In this document: one piece after another, positions 18,767-26,502 of the stretch
Layout of the letters: each line of letters opens with the position of its first letter
Numbering within the stretch: position 1 is the stretch's first letter
NCBI GenBank assembly: GCA_965250105.1
Contig: OZ252290.1
Location: 1,984,001 to 2,048,000 of the forward strand
Direction of reading: 5' to 3'
Source: JBCBSK01 sp965250105
Lineage (GTDB): Bacteria > Pseudomonadota > Alphaproteobacteria > Rhizobiales > Tepidamorphaceae
Length of the DNA stretch: 64,000 nt
Notes under the pieces: model-generated
Told to the model about the DNA's origin: nothing
What the model saw: only the letters and a program-made list of their open reading frames with translations
The model's database searches: none
Translations under genes and position numbers: made by a program

Positions 18767-18957
18767 CGCCTCGCTCGGATCGTCGGTGCGCCCTGCATAG
18801 CCGCTTGGCGCGACCCGGCAAAGCGGGGCGCAACGTCACAGCCTCACCGGCCGTCAACCATGGCGGCGACGGCATTGTTCCGAAGCGCGGTCCGGCATGA
18901 TACAGAGCCGGACGGCCAGACGGGACAAGACCGGGGCAGGGCCGGAACGGGATCTGA

Positions 18958-20142
18958 ATGTCGGACAGGGACGCATCGCCGAAGCAGAACGAACCGGAGA
19001 CAGGCTGGGCCGTCGACACGCGGGCGGCGCAGGCGCTCGGCCGGCTCGATCCGGTAAATGGCGGCATCATCCCGGCGACCGATATCGCGACCACCTATGT
19101 GGTGACGCCGGAGGCGGAACCGGGCGCGCGACCCTATGCGCGGCCCGATAATGCGACCGCGCGCCATGTCGAACAGGTCCTGGCCGATCTCGACGGTGGC
19201 GCCGATGCGCTCGTCTTCGGTTCGGGCATGGCGGCGGCGGTCGGCGTGTTCCTGTCGCTCGACCGGCCCGCCCATGTCATCGCGCCGACAATTCTCTACT
19301 GGGCGCTGCGCGCCTGGCTCGATCGGGACGCAGCGTCGCACGGCCTCGATGTCAGCTTCGTCGATCAGACCGACCCGGAGGCGGTGGCGGCCGCTGTCCG
19401 TCCCGGCGAGACCCGGCTGGTCTGGCTTGAAACCCCGGCCAATCCGACCTGGGACGTGGCCGATGTCGCGCGCATCGCCGAGATCGCGCGGACCGCGGGC
19501 GCGCTTCTCTGTGTCGATTCCACCTGCGCGACGCCGATCCTGAGCCGGCCGCTCGCGCTGGGCGCCGATATCGTGATGCATTCGGCGACGAAATACCTGA
19601 ATGGCCATTCCGACGTTCTCGCCGGCGCGCTGATCTTCGTGGAGCCTGGCGAAGCGTTTCGGCGGACCGCCCATATCCGCAAGACCCATGGTGCGATCCT
19701 CGGCGGGCGCGATGCGGCCGAACTCTTGCGGGGCTTGCGCACGCTGCCCTTGCGGGTCCGGCGCCAGGCGGACAGTGCGCTGACCATCGCGCTGCATTTC
19801 GCCGGCCACCCAGCCGTCCGCGACGTGCTCTATCCCGGCCTGCCCTGGCATGAGGGTCATGCGCTGGCGCGCCGGCAGATGCCGGGCGGGTTCGGCGGCA
19901 TGCTGTCGCTCAGGCTCGCGGGCGGCGCCGATGCGGCCGCTCGGCTCGTCTTCGAGACGCGGCTCTGGAAGAACGCTACCTCGCTCGGCGGGATCGAAAG
20001 CCTGATCGAGCACCGCGCGCCGGTTGAAGGGCCCGACACGCCCTGCCCCGACGACCTTTTGCGTCTGTCGGTCGGCATCGAGGATCCGGGCGATCTCATC
20101 GCCGACCTGGAACAGGCGCTGGATCGGACAAATCCGCTGTAG
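18958..20142 (+). CDS. Cystathionine gamma-synthase family PLP enzyme
   Basis: A 394-residue Cys/Met-metabolism PLP enzyme (fold type I). The Schiff-base lysine is in HSATKYLNGHSDVLAGAL, the PLP-binding segments SGMAAAVGVF and ETPANPTWDV are upstream and the C-terminal substrate loop ATSLGGIESLIEHRA is typical. Members include cystathionine gamma-synthase, beta-lyase, O-acetylhomoserine sulfhydrylase and methionine gamma-lyase; the sequence seen does not separate these. I saw no obvious SAM riboswitch in the 191-bp leader. Confidence 0.9.
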   Translation: MSDRDASPKQNEPETGWAVDTRAAQALGRLDPVNGGIIPATDIATTYVVTPEAEPGARPYARPDNATARHVEQVLADLDGGADALVFGSGMAAAVGVFLSLDRPAHVIAPTILYWALRAWLDRDAASHGLDVSFVDQTDPEAVAAAVRPGETRLVWLETPANPTWDVADVARIAEIARTAGALLCVDSTCATPILSRPLALGADIVMHSATKYLNGHSDVLAGALIFVEPGEAFRRTAHIRKTHGAILGGRDAAELLRGLRTLPLRVRRQADSALTIALHFAGHPAVRDVLYPGLPWHEGHALARRQMPGGFGGMLSLRLAGGADAAARLVFETRLWKNATSLGGIESLIEHRAPVEGPDTPCPDDLLRLSVGIEDPGDLIADLEQALDRTNPL

Positions 20143-20167
20143 CAGGTTGTTCAAAAAGGCGCCTTAC

Positions 20168-20259
20168 CCTTCGAGACGGCCCTAGCGGGCCTCCTCAGGA
20201 CGAGGGCAGACCGTTTGATGTCCCACGTTTACGGGCGAGTGCAGCGAGCGTCTCGAAGG
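20168..20259. repeat. 92-bp inverted-repeat element
   Basis: CCTTCGAGACG and CGTCTCGAAGG are perfect 11-bp inverted ends enclosing about 70 bp that includes CTCCTCAGGACGAGG. A diverged relative lies at 49040-49120. This type (TTCGAGACG...CCTCAGG) is frequent between genes in Hyphomicrobiales. It fills most of the 197-bp gap between two converging genes. Confidence 0.7.
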
Positions 20260-20339
20260 ATGGGCGACGGTCGCAGTGCCTTTTCACCGCCAGCCTGCCG
20301 GATGTCATCCGCGTCCGGATGGCGGCGCAATAGTCTCAT

Positions 20340-22016
20340 TCAGCCGGTTTCGAGCAGCCGCCGGGCGATGACCTGCGCCTGGATCTCGCCGGCGCCTTCG
20401 AAAATGTTGAGAATGCGCGCGTCGCACAACACCCGGCTGATCGGATATTCGAGCGCGAAACCGTTGCCGCCATGGATCTGCAGCGCGTTGTCGGCGGCCG
20501 CCCAGGCGACGCGTGCCGCCAGGAGCTTGGCCATGCCGGCTTCGAGATCGCAGCGCCGGTCCTGATCCTTTTCGCGCGCCGAGAAATAGGTCAGCTGGCG
20601 GGCGATCATGATCTCGGCCGCCATCATCGCCAGCTTGTCGGCGACGCGGGGGAAATCGACGATGGCGCGGCCGAACTGCACCCGCTCCATGGCGTAGCGC
20701 AGGCCGAGATCGAGCGCGGCCTGGGCCACGCCGACGGCGCGCGCCGCGGTCTGGATGCGCGCCGATTCGAAGGTCTGCATGAGCTGTTTGAAGCCCTGGC
20801 CCTCGACGCCGCCGAGCAGATTTGCCGCCGGTACCTCGAAGCCGTCGAAGGAAATGTCGTATTCCTTCATCCCGCGATAGCCGAGCACCTCGATCTCGCC
20901 GCCGGTCATGCCCTCGGCCGGGAACGGCGTCTCGTCGCTGCCGCGCGGCTTTTCGGCCAGGAACATGGACAGGCCGCGATAGCCCTTCTCGTCCGGGTTG
21001 GTGCGCGCGAGCAGCGTCATGACGTCGGCGCGCACGGGATGGGTGATCCAGGTCTTCTGACCGGTGATGCGATAGGTATCGCCGTCGCGATCGGCGCGCG
21101 TCTTCAGGCTGCCGAGATCGGAGCCGGTATTGGGTTCGGTGAAGACGGCGGTCGGCAGGACCTCGCCCGAGGCGATGCGCGGCAGCCAATGGGCCTTCTG
21201 CGCGTCGGTGCCGCCGCACAGGATCAATTCGGCGGCGATCTCGGATCGGGTGCCGAGCGAGCCGACGCCGATATAGGCGCGGCTCAGTTCCTCCGAGACG
21301 ACGCACATGGATTCCTTGCCGAGACCCATGCCGCCGAACGCTTCCGGGATCGTCAGGCCGAACACGCCGAGTTCGGCCATCTGATCGATGACGGACATCG
21401 GGATATAGGCATTGTCGAGATGCCAGCCATGGGCGTGCGGCACCACCTCGGCCTCGGCGAAGCGGCGCATCTCGGCGCGGATCTGCTCATAGGTCTCGTC
21501 GAGACCGGGATCGCCGACCTCTACATGGCCGGAATCGGCCTGCATCAGCGCGACGAGACGAGCGCGGTTGTCGGCGGTGTTGCCGGCGGCGATGAGATCC
21601 TCGACCGCGTCGCGGAACGCCGTCATGTCGGCATCCGTCAGGCCGAGATCGGCCGGGCGCAGGATCTCGTTCTGCGTCATCGGAATGCCGCCCAGCATCT
21701 GGGCGGCATATTCGCCCGCCCCGACGCGCACCACCAGATCCTCGACCGCGCCGAACCGACCCTCGGCCTTGAGGCGCGTCGTATAATGGCCGAGTTCGCG
21801 CAGGCTCATGCGATAGGTGGCGAGCCAGGCGAGGCCATGGGCCGCCCTTTGATGCCGGTCGATGAGCCCGCCGGACAGCCTGCCATTCTCGGTGACCAGG
21901 GATGCGACGCGCGCTCGCGCGGTCTCGTACAGCCGGTCGGCCGCGATAACGGCCTGGTCGAGAAGGTCGGTCAGCGGCAGGTCGTCGCTGTCGGGCAGGG
22001 TTTCGGCCAGGCTCAT
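20340..22016 (-). CDS. mcd: (2S)-methylsuccinyl-CoA dehydrogenase
   Basis: A 558-residue acyl-CoA dehydrogenase with an N-terminal extension of about 170 residues, the size and form of Mcd from the ethylmalonyl-CoA pathway. The dehydrogenase core shows AVFTEPNTGSDLGSL (FAD and substrate loop), RVQFGRAIVDFP, and a C-terminal HGGNGFALEYPISRVLCDAR and IFEGAGEIQAQVIARRL (in part). It oxidises methylsuccinyl-CoA to mesaconyl-CoA and donates electrons to ETF. Specific assignment over a generic acyl-CoA dehydrogenase rests on the long N-terminus and on ccr and ecm nearby. A box shared with ccr lies upstream. Confidence 0.87.
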   Translation of the reverse strand: MSLAETLPDSDDLPLTDLLDQAVIAADRLYETARARVASLVTENGRLSGGLIDRHQRAAHGLAWLATYRMSLRELGHYTTRLKAEGRFGAVEDLVVRVGAGEYAAQMLGGIPMTQNEILRPADLGLTDADMTAFRDAVEDLIAAGNTADNRARLVALMQADSGHVEVGDPGLDETYEQIRAEMRRFAEAEVVPHAHGWHLDNAYIPMSVIDQMAELGVFGLTIPEAFGGMGLGKESMCVVSEELSRAYIGVGSLGTRSEIAAELILCGGTDAQKAHWLPRIASGEVLPTAVFTEPNTGSDLGSLKTRADRDGDTYRITGQKTWITHPVRADVMTLLARTNPDEKGYRGLSMFLAEKPRGSDETPFPAEGMTGGEIEVLGYRGMKEYDISFDGFEVPAANLLGGVEGQGFKQLMQTFESARIQTAARAVGVAQAALDLGLRYAMERVQFGRAIVDFPRVADKLAMMAAEIMIARQLTYFSAREKDQDRRCDLEAGMAKLLAARVAWAAADNALQIHGGNGFALEYPISRVLCDARILNIFEGAGEIQAQVIARRLLETG

Positions 22017-22071
22017 CGCGCGGCTCCCATTCAGGTCTTGGTCACGAGGGATCGCCAGACTATCGCGGTTA

Positions 22072-22087
22072 TGCCGCGCTGCAATAG
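22072..22087. promoter_or_regulatory. Regulatory box upstream of mcd (shared with ccr)
   Basis: In gene direction CTATTGCAGCGCGGCA; it starts 71 nt before the mcd ATG. The ccr promoter has CTATTGCACCGCAGCA at the same distance (14 of 16 identical). The TTGC...GCAA symmetry recalls PhaR-type sites, but the regulator is inferred. Confidence 0.5.
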
Positions 22088-22127
22088 GGCAGATCGTCCA
22101 ACCCCCTCGGCGACGGGGCGCGGTCGG

Positions 22128-23042
22128 TTACTTGCGGGTCGCCAGCGCGACGCCGATGACGGTGACGGTCATGCCGAGGATCTGGATCAGCGTCAGCGTC
22201 TCGCCGAAGAATAGCCAGGCCTGCAGCGCGGTGGTTGGCGGCACGAGATAGACCAGGGCCGCCGCCCGCGACACCGCGCCGCGCCGGATCAGCAGCAGAA
22301 GCAGCGCGATCGCGCCGATCGACAGCGCCACCACCGACCACAGCATGACGAGCGCCATGGTCAGATTGACGGTGATGTGCAGGTCCTCGATCAAAAAGGC
22401 GACTGGCAGCGTGACGAGCGCGGCGCTGACATATTGAATGCACGTCACCGTCCTGAGATCGCCGGTCGGAATGAACTTCTTCTGGTAGAACCAGCCGAAG
22501 GTGACCGCGACCATGGCCAGCATGTTCACGACAAGCGGCACGACGAGGCCGGCGAAGGTGCCGGTCGCGCCGAAACCCGGCGCTAGCACCGCGACGAGGC
22601 CTGTAAAGCCCAGCATGACGCCGAGCCAGCGCATCAGGCTGACCCGTTCGCCGATCAGGAGCGGCGCCAGCATGGCGGTGAGGATCGGCTGCAGCGCCGC
22701 GATGATGCCCGACACGCCGGTCGGCACGCCATGGCGGATCGCCCACCAGACGCCGCCGAGATAGATCGCGTGCAACAACACGCCGGATACCAGGGCATGC
22801 ATCCAGTCCATGCCGGTCGCCGGCCAGGCAGCGCGCGCGAACCAGGCGAAAGCGGCGAGGCAGAGGGCGGCCAGCGCGTAGCGCGCGGTCAGGAAGGTCA
22901 GCGGGTCGGCATAGTCGGCGGAGAACCCGGCCACGACCCAGCCGGTCGACCACAACAGGACGAACAGGATGGGGGCCGCGACATTGGTGAAGACGTCGCG
23001 GTCCTGGCCCTGGGACTGGGGAACGGCGCGGGGGTCAGACAT
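22128..23042 (-). CDS. EamA/DMT family transporter
   Basis: A 304-residue ten-helix EamA protein, distinct from the one at 11.9-12.8 kb. Repeat one starts near LLWSTGWVVAGFSADYADP, with the arginine-rich LTARYALAALCLAAF; repeat two starts near LVVNMLAMVAVTFGWFYQKKF, and the protein ends in FGETLTLIQILGMTVTVIGVALATRK-type sequence. It probably exports a small metabolite. It lies between the ccr-linked hypothetical gene and mcd, all on the minus strand but with about 100-bp gaps. Confidence 0.88.
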   Translation of the reverse strand: MSDPRAVPQSQGQDRDVFTNVAAPILFVLLWSTGWVVAGFSADYADPLTFLTARYALAALCLAAFAWFARAAWPATGMDWMHALVSGVLLHAIYLGGVWWAIRHGVPTGVSGIIAALQPILTAMLAPLLIGERVSLMRWLGVMLGFTGLVAVLAPGFGATGTFAGLVVPLVVNMLAMVAVTFGWFYQKKFIPTGDLRTVTCIQYVSAALVTLPVAFLIEDLHITVNLTMALVMLWSVVALSIGAIALLLLLIRRGAVSRAAALVYLVPPTTALQAWLFFGETLTLIQILGMTVTVIGVALATRK

Positions 23043-23141
23043 GGCGCGAGCCTAGTGGCGCGTCACGGTCCGTGCGAGCGCTCGTGGGAATATGTGCCAT
23101 GCGCGGGCGCGCCGGCACCGGTGCGCTGTCTGGCGCGGCCG

Positions 23142-23987
23142 CTATTCCGAGCCGGTGCTGCGCAACTGCTTGGAGGCGCGGTCGATCAGTCCGTTCAGCC
23201 GGTTCAGCGCGGCCTCATAGGCATCGCTGCGCGGCTCGACGCGTTCGATCGGCGCGGCCCCGGCCGTCGCGGGGGCATTGGCGTCGGCGGCCTTGAAGAC
23301 GTCGATCACCGTATCGGCATCGTCCCGGAAGACGTCGCCCGCGGGCTCTTGCCCGGCCATGGGCTCGGTGGCATCGAGCCGGTCGGCCACCGCGGTCAGC
23401 ACGCGGCCATCGGCCATCGCCGCGCTGATCGCCTGTTGCGCGACGGCTTCCATGGCGGTCGCCGGCGCGGCCTCCTCGTCAGGCGCGACGGGTGCCGGCG
23501 GGGCAATCGCGACGCCGGTTTCCTCGAGCCCGCCTTCGTCTTCCTCGCTCGTGGCGATGCCGTCCTCGATCGCCGCCCCGATGGCCGACAGGCCGGCGGC
23601 CAGTTCGGCGAGCCGGTGATTGGTGCCGGGATTGTCGGCATCGCCCGGTCCGGCATCATCGGCCGTCGCACCGGGCGCAGGCGCGACCGGTTCGAGCGGC
23701 GGAGGCTCCGCCGGCGCGGCCGCCTCCATCTCCGTTTCGATTTCCGGCATGAATTCGGCCATGGCGACATCGGCTGTATCGCCGCCATGCGACGGCGCGG
23801 CGATCCCGCCCGCGACGCCAGGATGCGCCGGCCCCTGGCCGGGTATGGCGCTGTGCATCGGCACGTCGGAGGCGATCTCGGCGAGCGCCTTGTCGAGCGC
23901 CAGCACGATGCGAAAATCCTGATTGTCGAGAAGCCGTTCATAGGCGCGGTCGCGCAGCGCCCGCAATTCCGCGACCAGATCCGTCAT
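23142..23987 (-). CDS. Hypothetical acidic protein downstream of ccr
   Basis: A 281-residue protein I do not recognise. The first 45 residues look folded and helical (LVAELRALRDRAYERLL, DFRIVLALDKALAEIA). The middle is an acidic, Ala/Pro-rich low-complexity stretch (about 50-180), and the C-terminus is again helical and more basic (YEAALNRLNGLIDRASKQLR). No signal peptide or membrane segment is visible. It starts 103 bp after the ccr stop on the same strand, so it may share ccr transcription. The folded ends with a variable acidic linker suggest a scaffold or adaptor, which is only a guess. Confidence 0.7.
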   Translation of the reverse strand: MTDLVAELRALRDRAYERLLDNQDFRIVLALDKALAEIASDVPMHSAIPGQGPAHPGVAGGIAAPSHGGDTADVAMAEFMPEIETEMEAAAPAEPPPLEPVAPAPGATADDAGPGDADNPGTNHRLAELAAGLSAIGAAIEDGIATSEEDEGGLEETGVAIAPPAPVAPDEEAAPATAMEAVAQQAISAAMADGRVLTAVADRLDATEPMAGQEPAGDVFRDDADTVIDVFKAADANAPATAGAAPIERVEPRSDAYEAALNRLNGLIDRASKQLRSTGSE

Positions 23988-24090
23988 CGCTTCATTTCCC
24001 CCCAGCCGGGCGATACGCGATACCGCGAATCGCCCGCAACAGTCTGGCCGTTTCGCCGGTCGCCGTCGAGGCCGGAGACCGGCCGGGCCG

Positions 24091-25389
24091 TCAGGAGGCG
24101 GCTTCCACGGCGTCGTCGAGCGTCTTCAGCCCGGTGGTCGGCGCGCCGACCAGAACCGCCATATTGCCCGGGGCATGCTCGTTTTTCCACATTTTCATAT
24201 GTGCTTTGGGAATTTGTGCCCAGGGAAAGACTTCGCTCATGCAGGGATCGACGCGGCGCTCGATGACGAAGCCATTGGCCTCGGAGGCCTGTTTCAGATG
24301 GGCGAAATGCGAGCCCTGGATGCGTTTCTGCCGCTGCCAGACATAGCGCGCGTCGAAGGTCAGGTTGAAACCCGTGGTGCCGGCGCAGAACACGACCATG
24401 CCGCCGCGCTTGCAGACCAGGCAGGACACCGGGAAGGTGGCTTCGCCGGGATGCTCGAAGACGATGTCGACATCGACCCCCTTGCCGGTGATGTCCCAGA
24501 TCGCCTTGCCGAAGCGACGGGCCTCCTTGGTCCAGGCGGCATATTCGGGCGAGTTGACCTTGGGCATCTGGCCCCAGCAATCGAACTCCTTGCGGTTGAT
24601 CACCCCCCGCGCGCCGAGGCTCATGACATAGTCGCGCTTGTCCTCGTCCGAAATGATGCCGATCGCATTGGCGCCGGCGGCCGCGCAGAGCTGGATGCCA
24701 AACACGCCGAGGCCGCCCGAGGCGCCCCAGACCAGCACATTGTCGCCGGGCTTCAGCGTATGCGGCGCATGGCCGAACAGCATGCGATAGGCGGTCGCGA
24801 GCGTCAGCGTGTAGCAGGCGGCTTCCTCCCAGGGCAGATGCTTCGGCTTGGGCATGACCTGCTGCGACTGGACGCGGCAGAACTGGGCGAAGCCGCCATC
24901 CGGCGTCTCGAAGCCCCAGATGCGCTGCGACGGCGAGAACATCGGATCGCCGCCATTGCATTCCTCGTCGTCGCCATTGTCCTGATTGCAATGGACCACG
25001 ACCTCGTCGCCGACCTTCCAGCGCGTCACCTTCGAGCCGACCGCCCAGACGACGCCCGCCGCGTCGGAACCGGCGACATGATAGGGCAGGTCGTGATGGC
25101 GCAAAACGGAGATGGGTTCGCCGAGCGCCGCCCAGACGCCGTTATAGTTGACGCCCGACGCCATCACGAAGATCAGCACCTCGTTGGAATCGAGCTCCCA
25201 GGTCGGGATGACTTCCACCTGCATGGCGTCCTCGGGCGGCCCGTGCCGGTCCTGGCGGATTGTCCAGGCATGCATCCGCGATGGCACATGGCCGAGCGGC
25301 GGGATCTCGCCGATCTCGTAGAGATCCTTGGTCTCGCCCTCGGCGGTCCGCGCGACGGCGGTCTGTTCGGCGCTCGCTGACATTCCCAT
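24091..25389 (-). CDS. ccr: Crotonyl-CoA carboxylase/reductase
   Basis: A 432-residue MDR-family enzyme that reductively carboxylates crotonyl-CoA to (2S)-ethylmalonyl-CoA with NADPH and CO2, the key step of the ethylmalonyl-CoA pathway. GVNYNGVWAALG, RIWGFETPDGGFAQF and QGSHFAHLKQA carry residues equivalent by motif to Asn81, Phe170, Glu171 and His365, which form the CO2 pocket in the Kitasatospora enzyme. The NADPH loop is VWGASGGLGVFGIQL. The start at 25389 follows AAGGAATAACGGGG; the ATG at 25383 is a second option. It precedes a hypothetical gene, and an inverted-repeat box lies in its promoter region. Confidence 0.96.
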   Translation of the reverse strand: MGMSASAEQTAVARTAEGETKDLYEIGEIPPLGHVPSRMHAWTIRQDRHGPPEDAMQVEVIPTWELDSNEVLIFVMASGVNYNGVWAALGEPISVLRHHDLPYHVAGSDAAGVVWAVGSKVTRWKVGDEVVVHCNQDNGDDEECNGGDPMFSPSQRIWGFETPDGGFAQFCRVQSQQVMPKPKHLPWEEAACYTLTLATAYRMLFGHAPHTLKPGDNVLVWGASGGLGVFGIQLCAAAGANAIGIISDEDKRDYVMSLGARGVINRKEFDCWGQMPKVNSPEYAAWTKEARRFGKAIWDITGKGVDVDIVFEHPGEATFPVSCLVCKRGGMVVFCAGTTGFNLTFDARYVWQRQKRIQGSHFAHLKQASEANGFVIERRVDPCMSEVFPWAQIPKAHMKMWKNEHAPGNMAVLVGAPTTGLKTLDDAVEAAS

Positions 25390-25444
25390 CCCCGTTATTC
25401 CTTTTCCGGCCGGACCCGTTCGGCACGGATGATGCGCCAGCGAT

Positions 25445-25460
25445 TGCTGCGGTGCAATAG
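25445..25460. promoter_or_regulatory. Regulatory box upstream of ccr (shared with mcd)
   Basis: In gene direction CTATTGCACCGCAGCA. ATTGC (25443-25447) and GCAAT (25454-25458) form a perfect inverted repeat with 6-nt spacer. The box starts 71 nt before the ATG at 25389, exactly as in mcd. Confidence 0.5.
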
Positions 25461-25595
25461 CGGGAAAGACCTGTGGTTGCCGTCGATCGGGCGACATGGC
25501 GTACTGAATGTGTCGCATAAACGGGCTATAAGGTCCGGGCGGGGAGAGACGCGGTCCGGCATCCCGCCGGTCGCCGGCACAGCGAGGGGACAGCC

Positions 25596-25853
25596 ATGCC
25601 GACCGACATCGTTTCCATCCTTATCTTTCTGGCGATCGGCCTCGTCGCCGGCTGGCTCGCCGGCCTCATCGTCAAGGGGCACGGCTTCGGCCTGTTCGGC
25701 AATATGATCGTCGGCGTCATCGGCGCCTTCGTCGGTGCCTATGTGCTCGGCTTTTTCGGCATCGCGCTCGGCGGCATCATCGGCAGTATCATCGGGGCGA
25801 CGGTCGGCGCGGCGCTGCTGCTCTTCGTCATCGGCCTGATCAAGCGGGTCTGA
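25596..25853 (+). CDS. GlsB/YeaQ/YmgE family stress-response membrane protein
   Basis: An 85-residue glycine-rich membrane protein with three hydrophobic segments: FLAIGLVAGWLAGLIVKG, MIVGVIGAFVGAYVLGFFG (in part) and GAALLLFVIGLIKR. The first matches the transglycosylase-associated GlsB/YeaQ family, small envelope proteins often induced by stress. Molecular function is unknown. It is divergent from ccr. Confidence 0.9.
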   Translation: MPTDIVSILIFLAIGLVAGWLAGLIVKGHGFGLFGNMIVGVIGAFVGAYVLGFFGIALGGIIGSIIGATVGAALLLFVIGLIKRV

Positions 25854-25925
25854 GCGCCCGAAGCTCGGTCGCCGAAGTCAAGCAGGCCGATTGACGCACG
25901 TCTTGGCCTGGCCGATGCTTCGCCG

Positions 25926-26492
25926 ATGGACGGATCGGCGTCACAGGTCTTCGAGGCCAACAGCAAGCGCGACCAGCTGTGGACCGCGCTCGCCATCGGT
26001 ATCGTCTGCGTTCTGATCGGGCTGATCACCGCTCGCGTTGGGCTCGATCATGTCGAGGAACCGGGCCTCCTCATGTCGGTCGCGCTGTGGGGCGCGCTGG
26101 TCTTCCTCATGATCGGCATTTCGGTGGCTGCCGCCGCCCTGCGCAGGCTGATGGCGCCGAAGCCGCTATTGCGGATTTCGCGCGACGGCATTCTCGACCG
26201 CAATATCGCGCCCGAGACCATTCCCTGGCACGCCATCGAGGAAATCTACCGGTCGGACAGTTTCGGCCAGCACCTGATGCTGCGGCTCGACGCCGAGCGG
26301 GCGCGGCGTCTCGCCATTCATCGCGGTCAGGCCTCGCTCGCCGGCCCGGACGGCGCTGCCGTGGCGCCCGGCCACGCGCTCAGCGTCAAGGGGATCGATC
26401 AGCCCTTCGACGCCATCGTCGCCGCGATCGAACGCTACAGGACCGTCACCGTGGCCGCGCCGGCGGACGACGCGGCCGATACGGACCCGTAA
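25926..26492 (+). CDS. Hypothetical two-TM protein with PH-like domain (STM3941-like)
   Basis: A 188-residue protein with two transmembrane helices (about 20-37, LWTALAIGIVCVLIGLI; and 50-70, ALWGALVFLMIGISVAAAA), followed by a cytoplasmic domain with LLRISRDGILDRNIAPETIPWHAI (part), a pattern resembling bacterial PH-like domains of the STM3941 type. No enzymatic motif is seen. It lies 72 bp behind the GlsB gene and may be co-transcribed. Identification is tentative. Confidence 0.65.
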   Translation: MDGSASQVFEANSKRDQLWTALAIGIVCVLIGLITARVGLDHVEEPGLLMSVALWGALVFLMIGISVAAAALRRLMAPKPLLRISRDGILDRNIAPETIPWHAIEEIYRSDSFGQHLMLRLDAERARRLAIHRGQASLAGPDGAAVAPGHALSVKGIDQPFDAIVAAIERYRTVTVAAPADDAADTDP

Positions 26493-26502
26493 CCCGGACG
26501 CA

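Noticed and set aside
18767..18957. Possible SAM or SAH riboswitch before the Cys/Met PLP-enzyme gene
   Set aside because: I could not find the conserved core sequences or a matching stem pattern in the leader.
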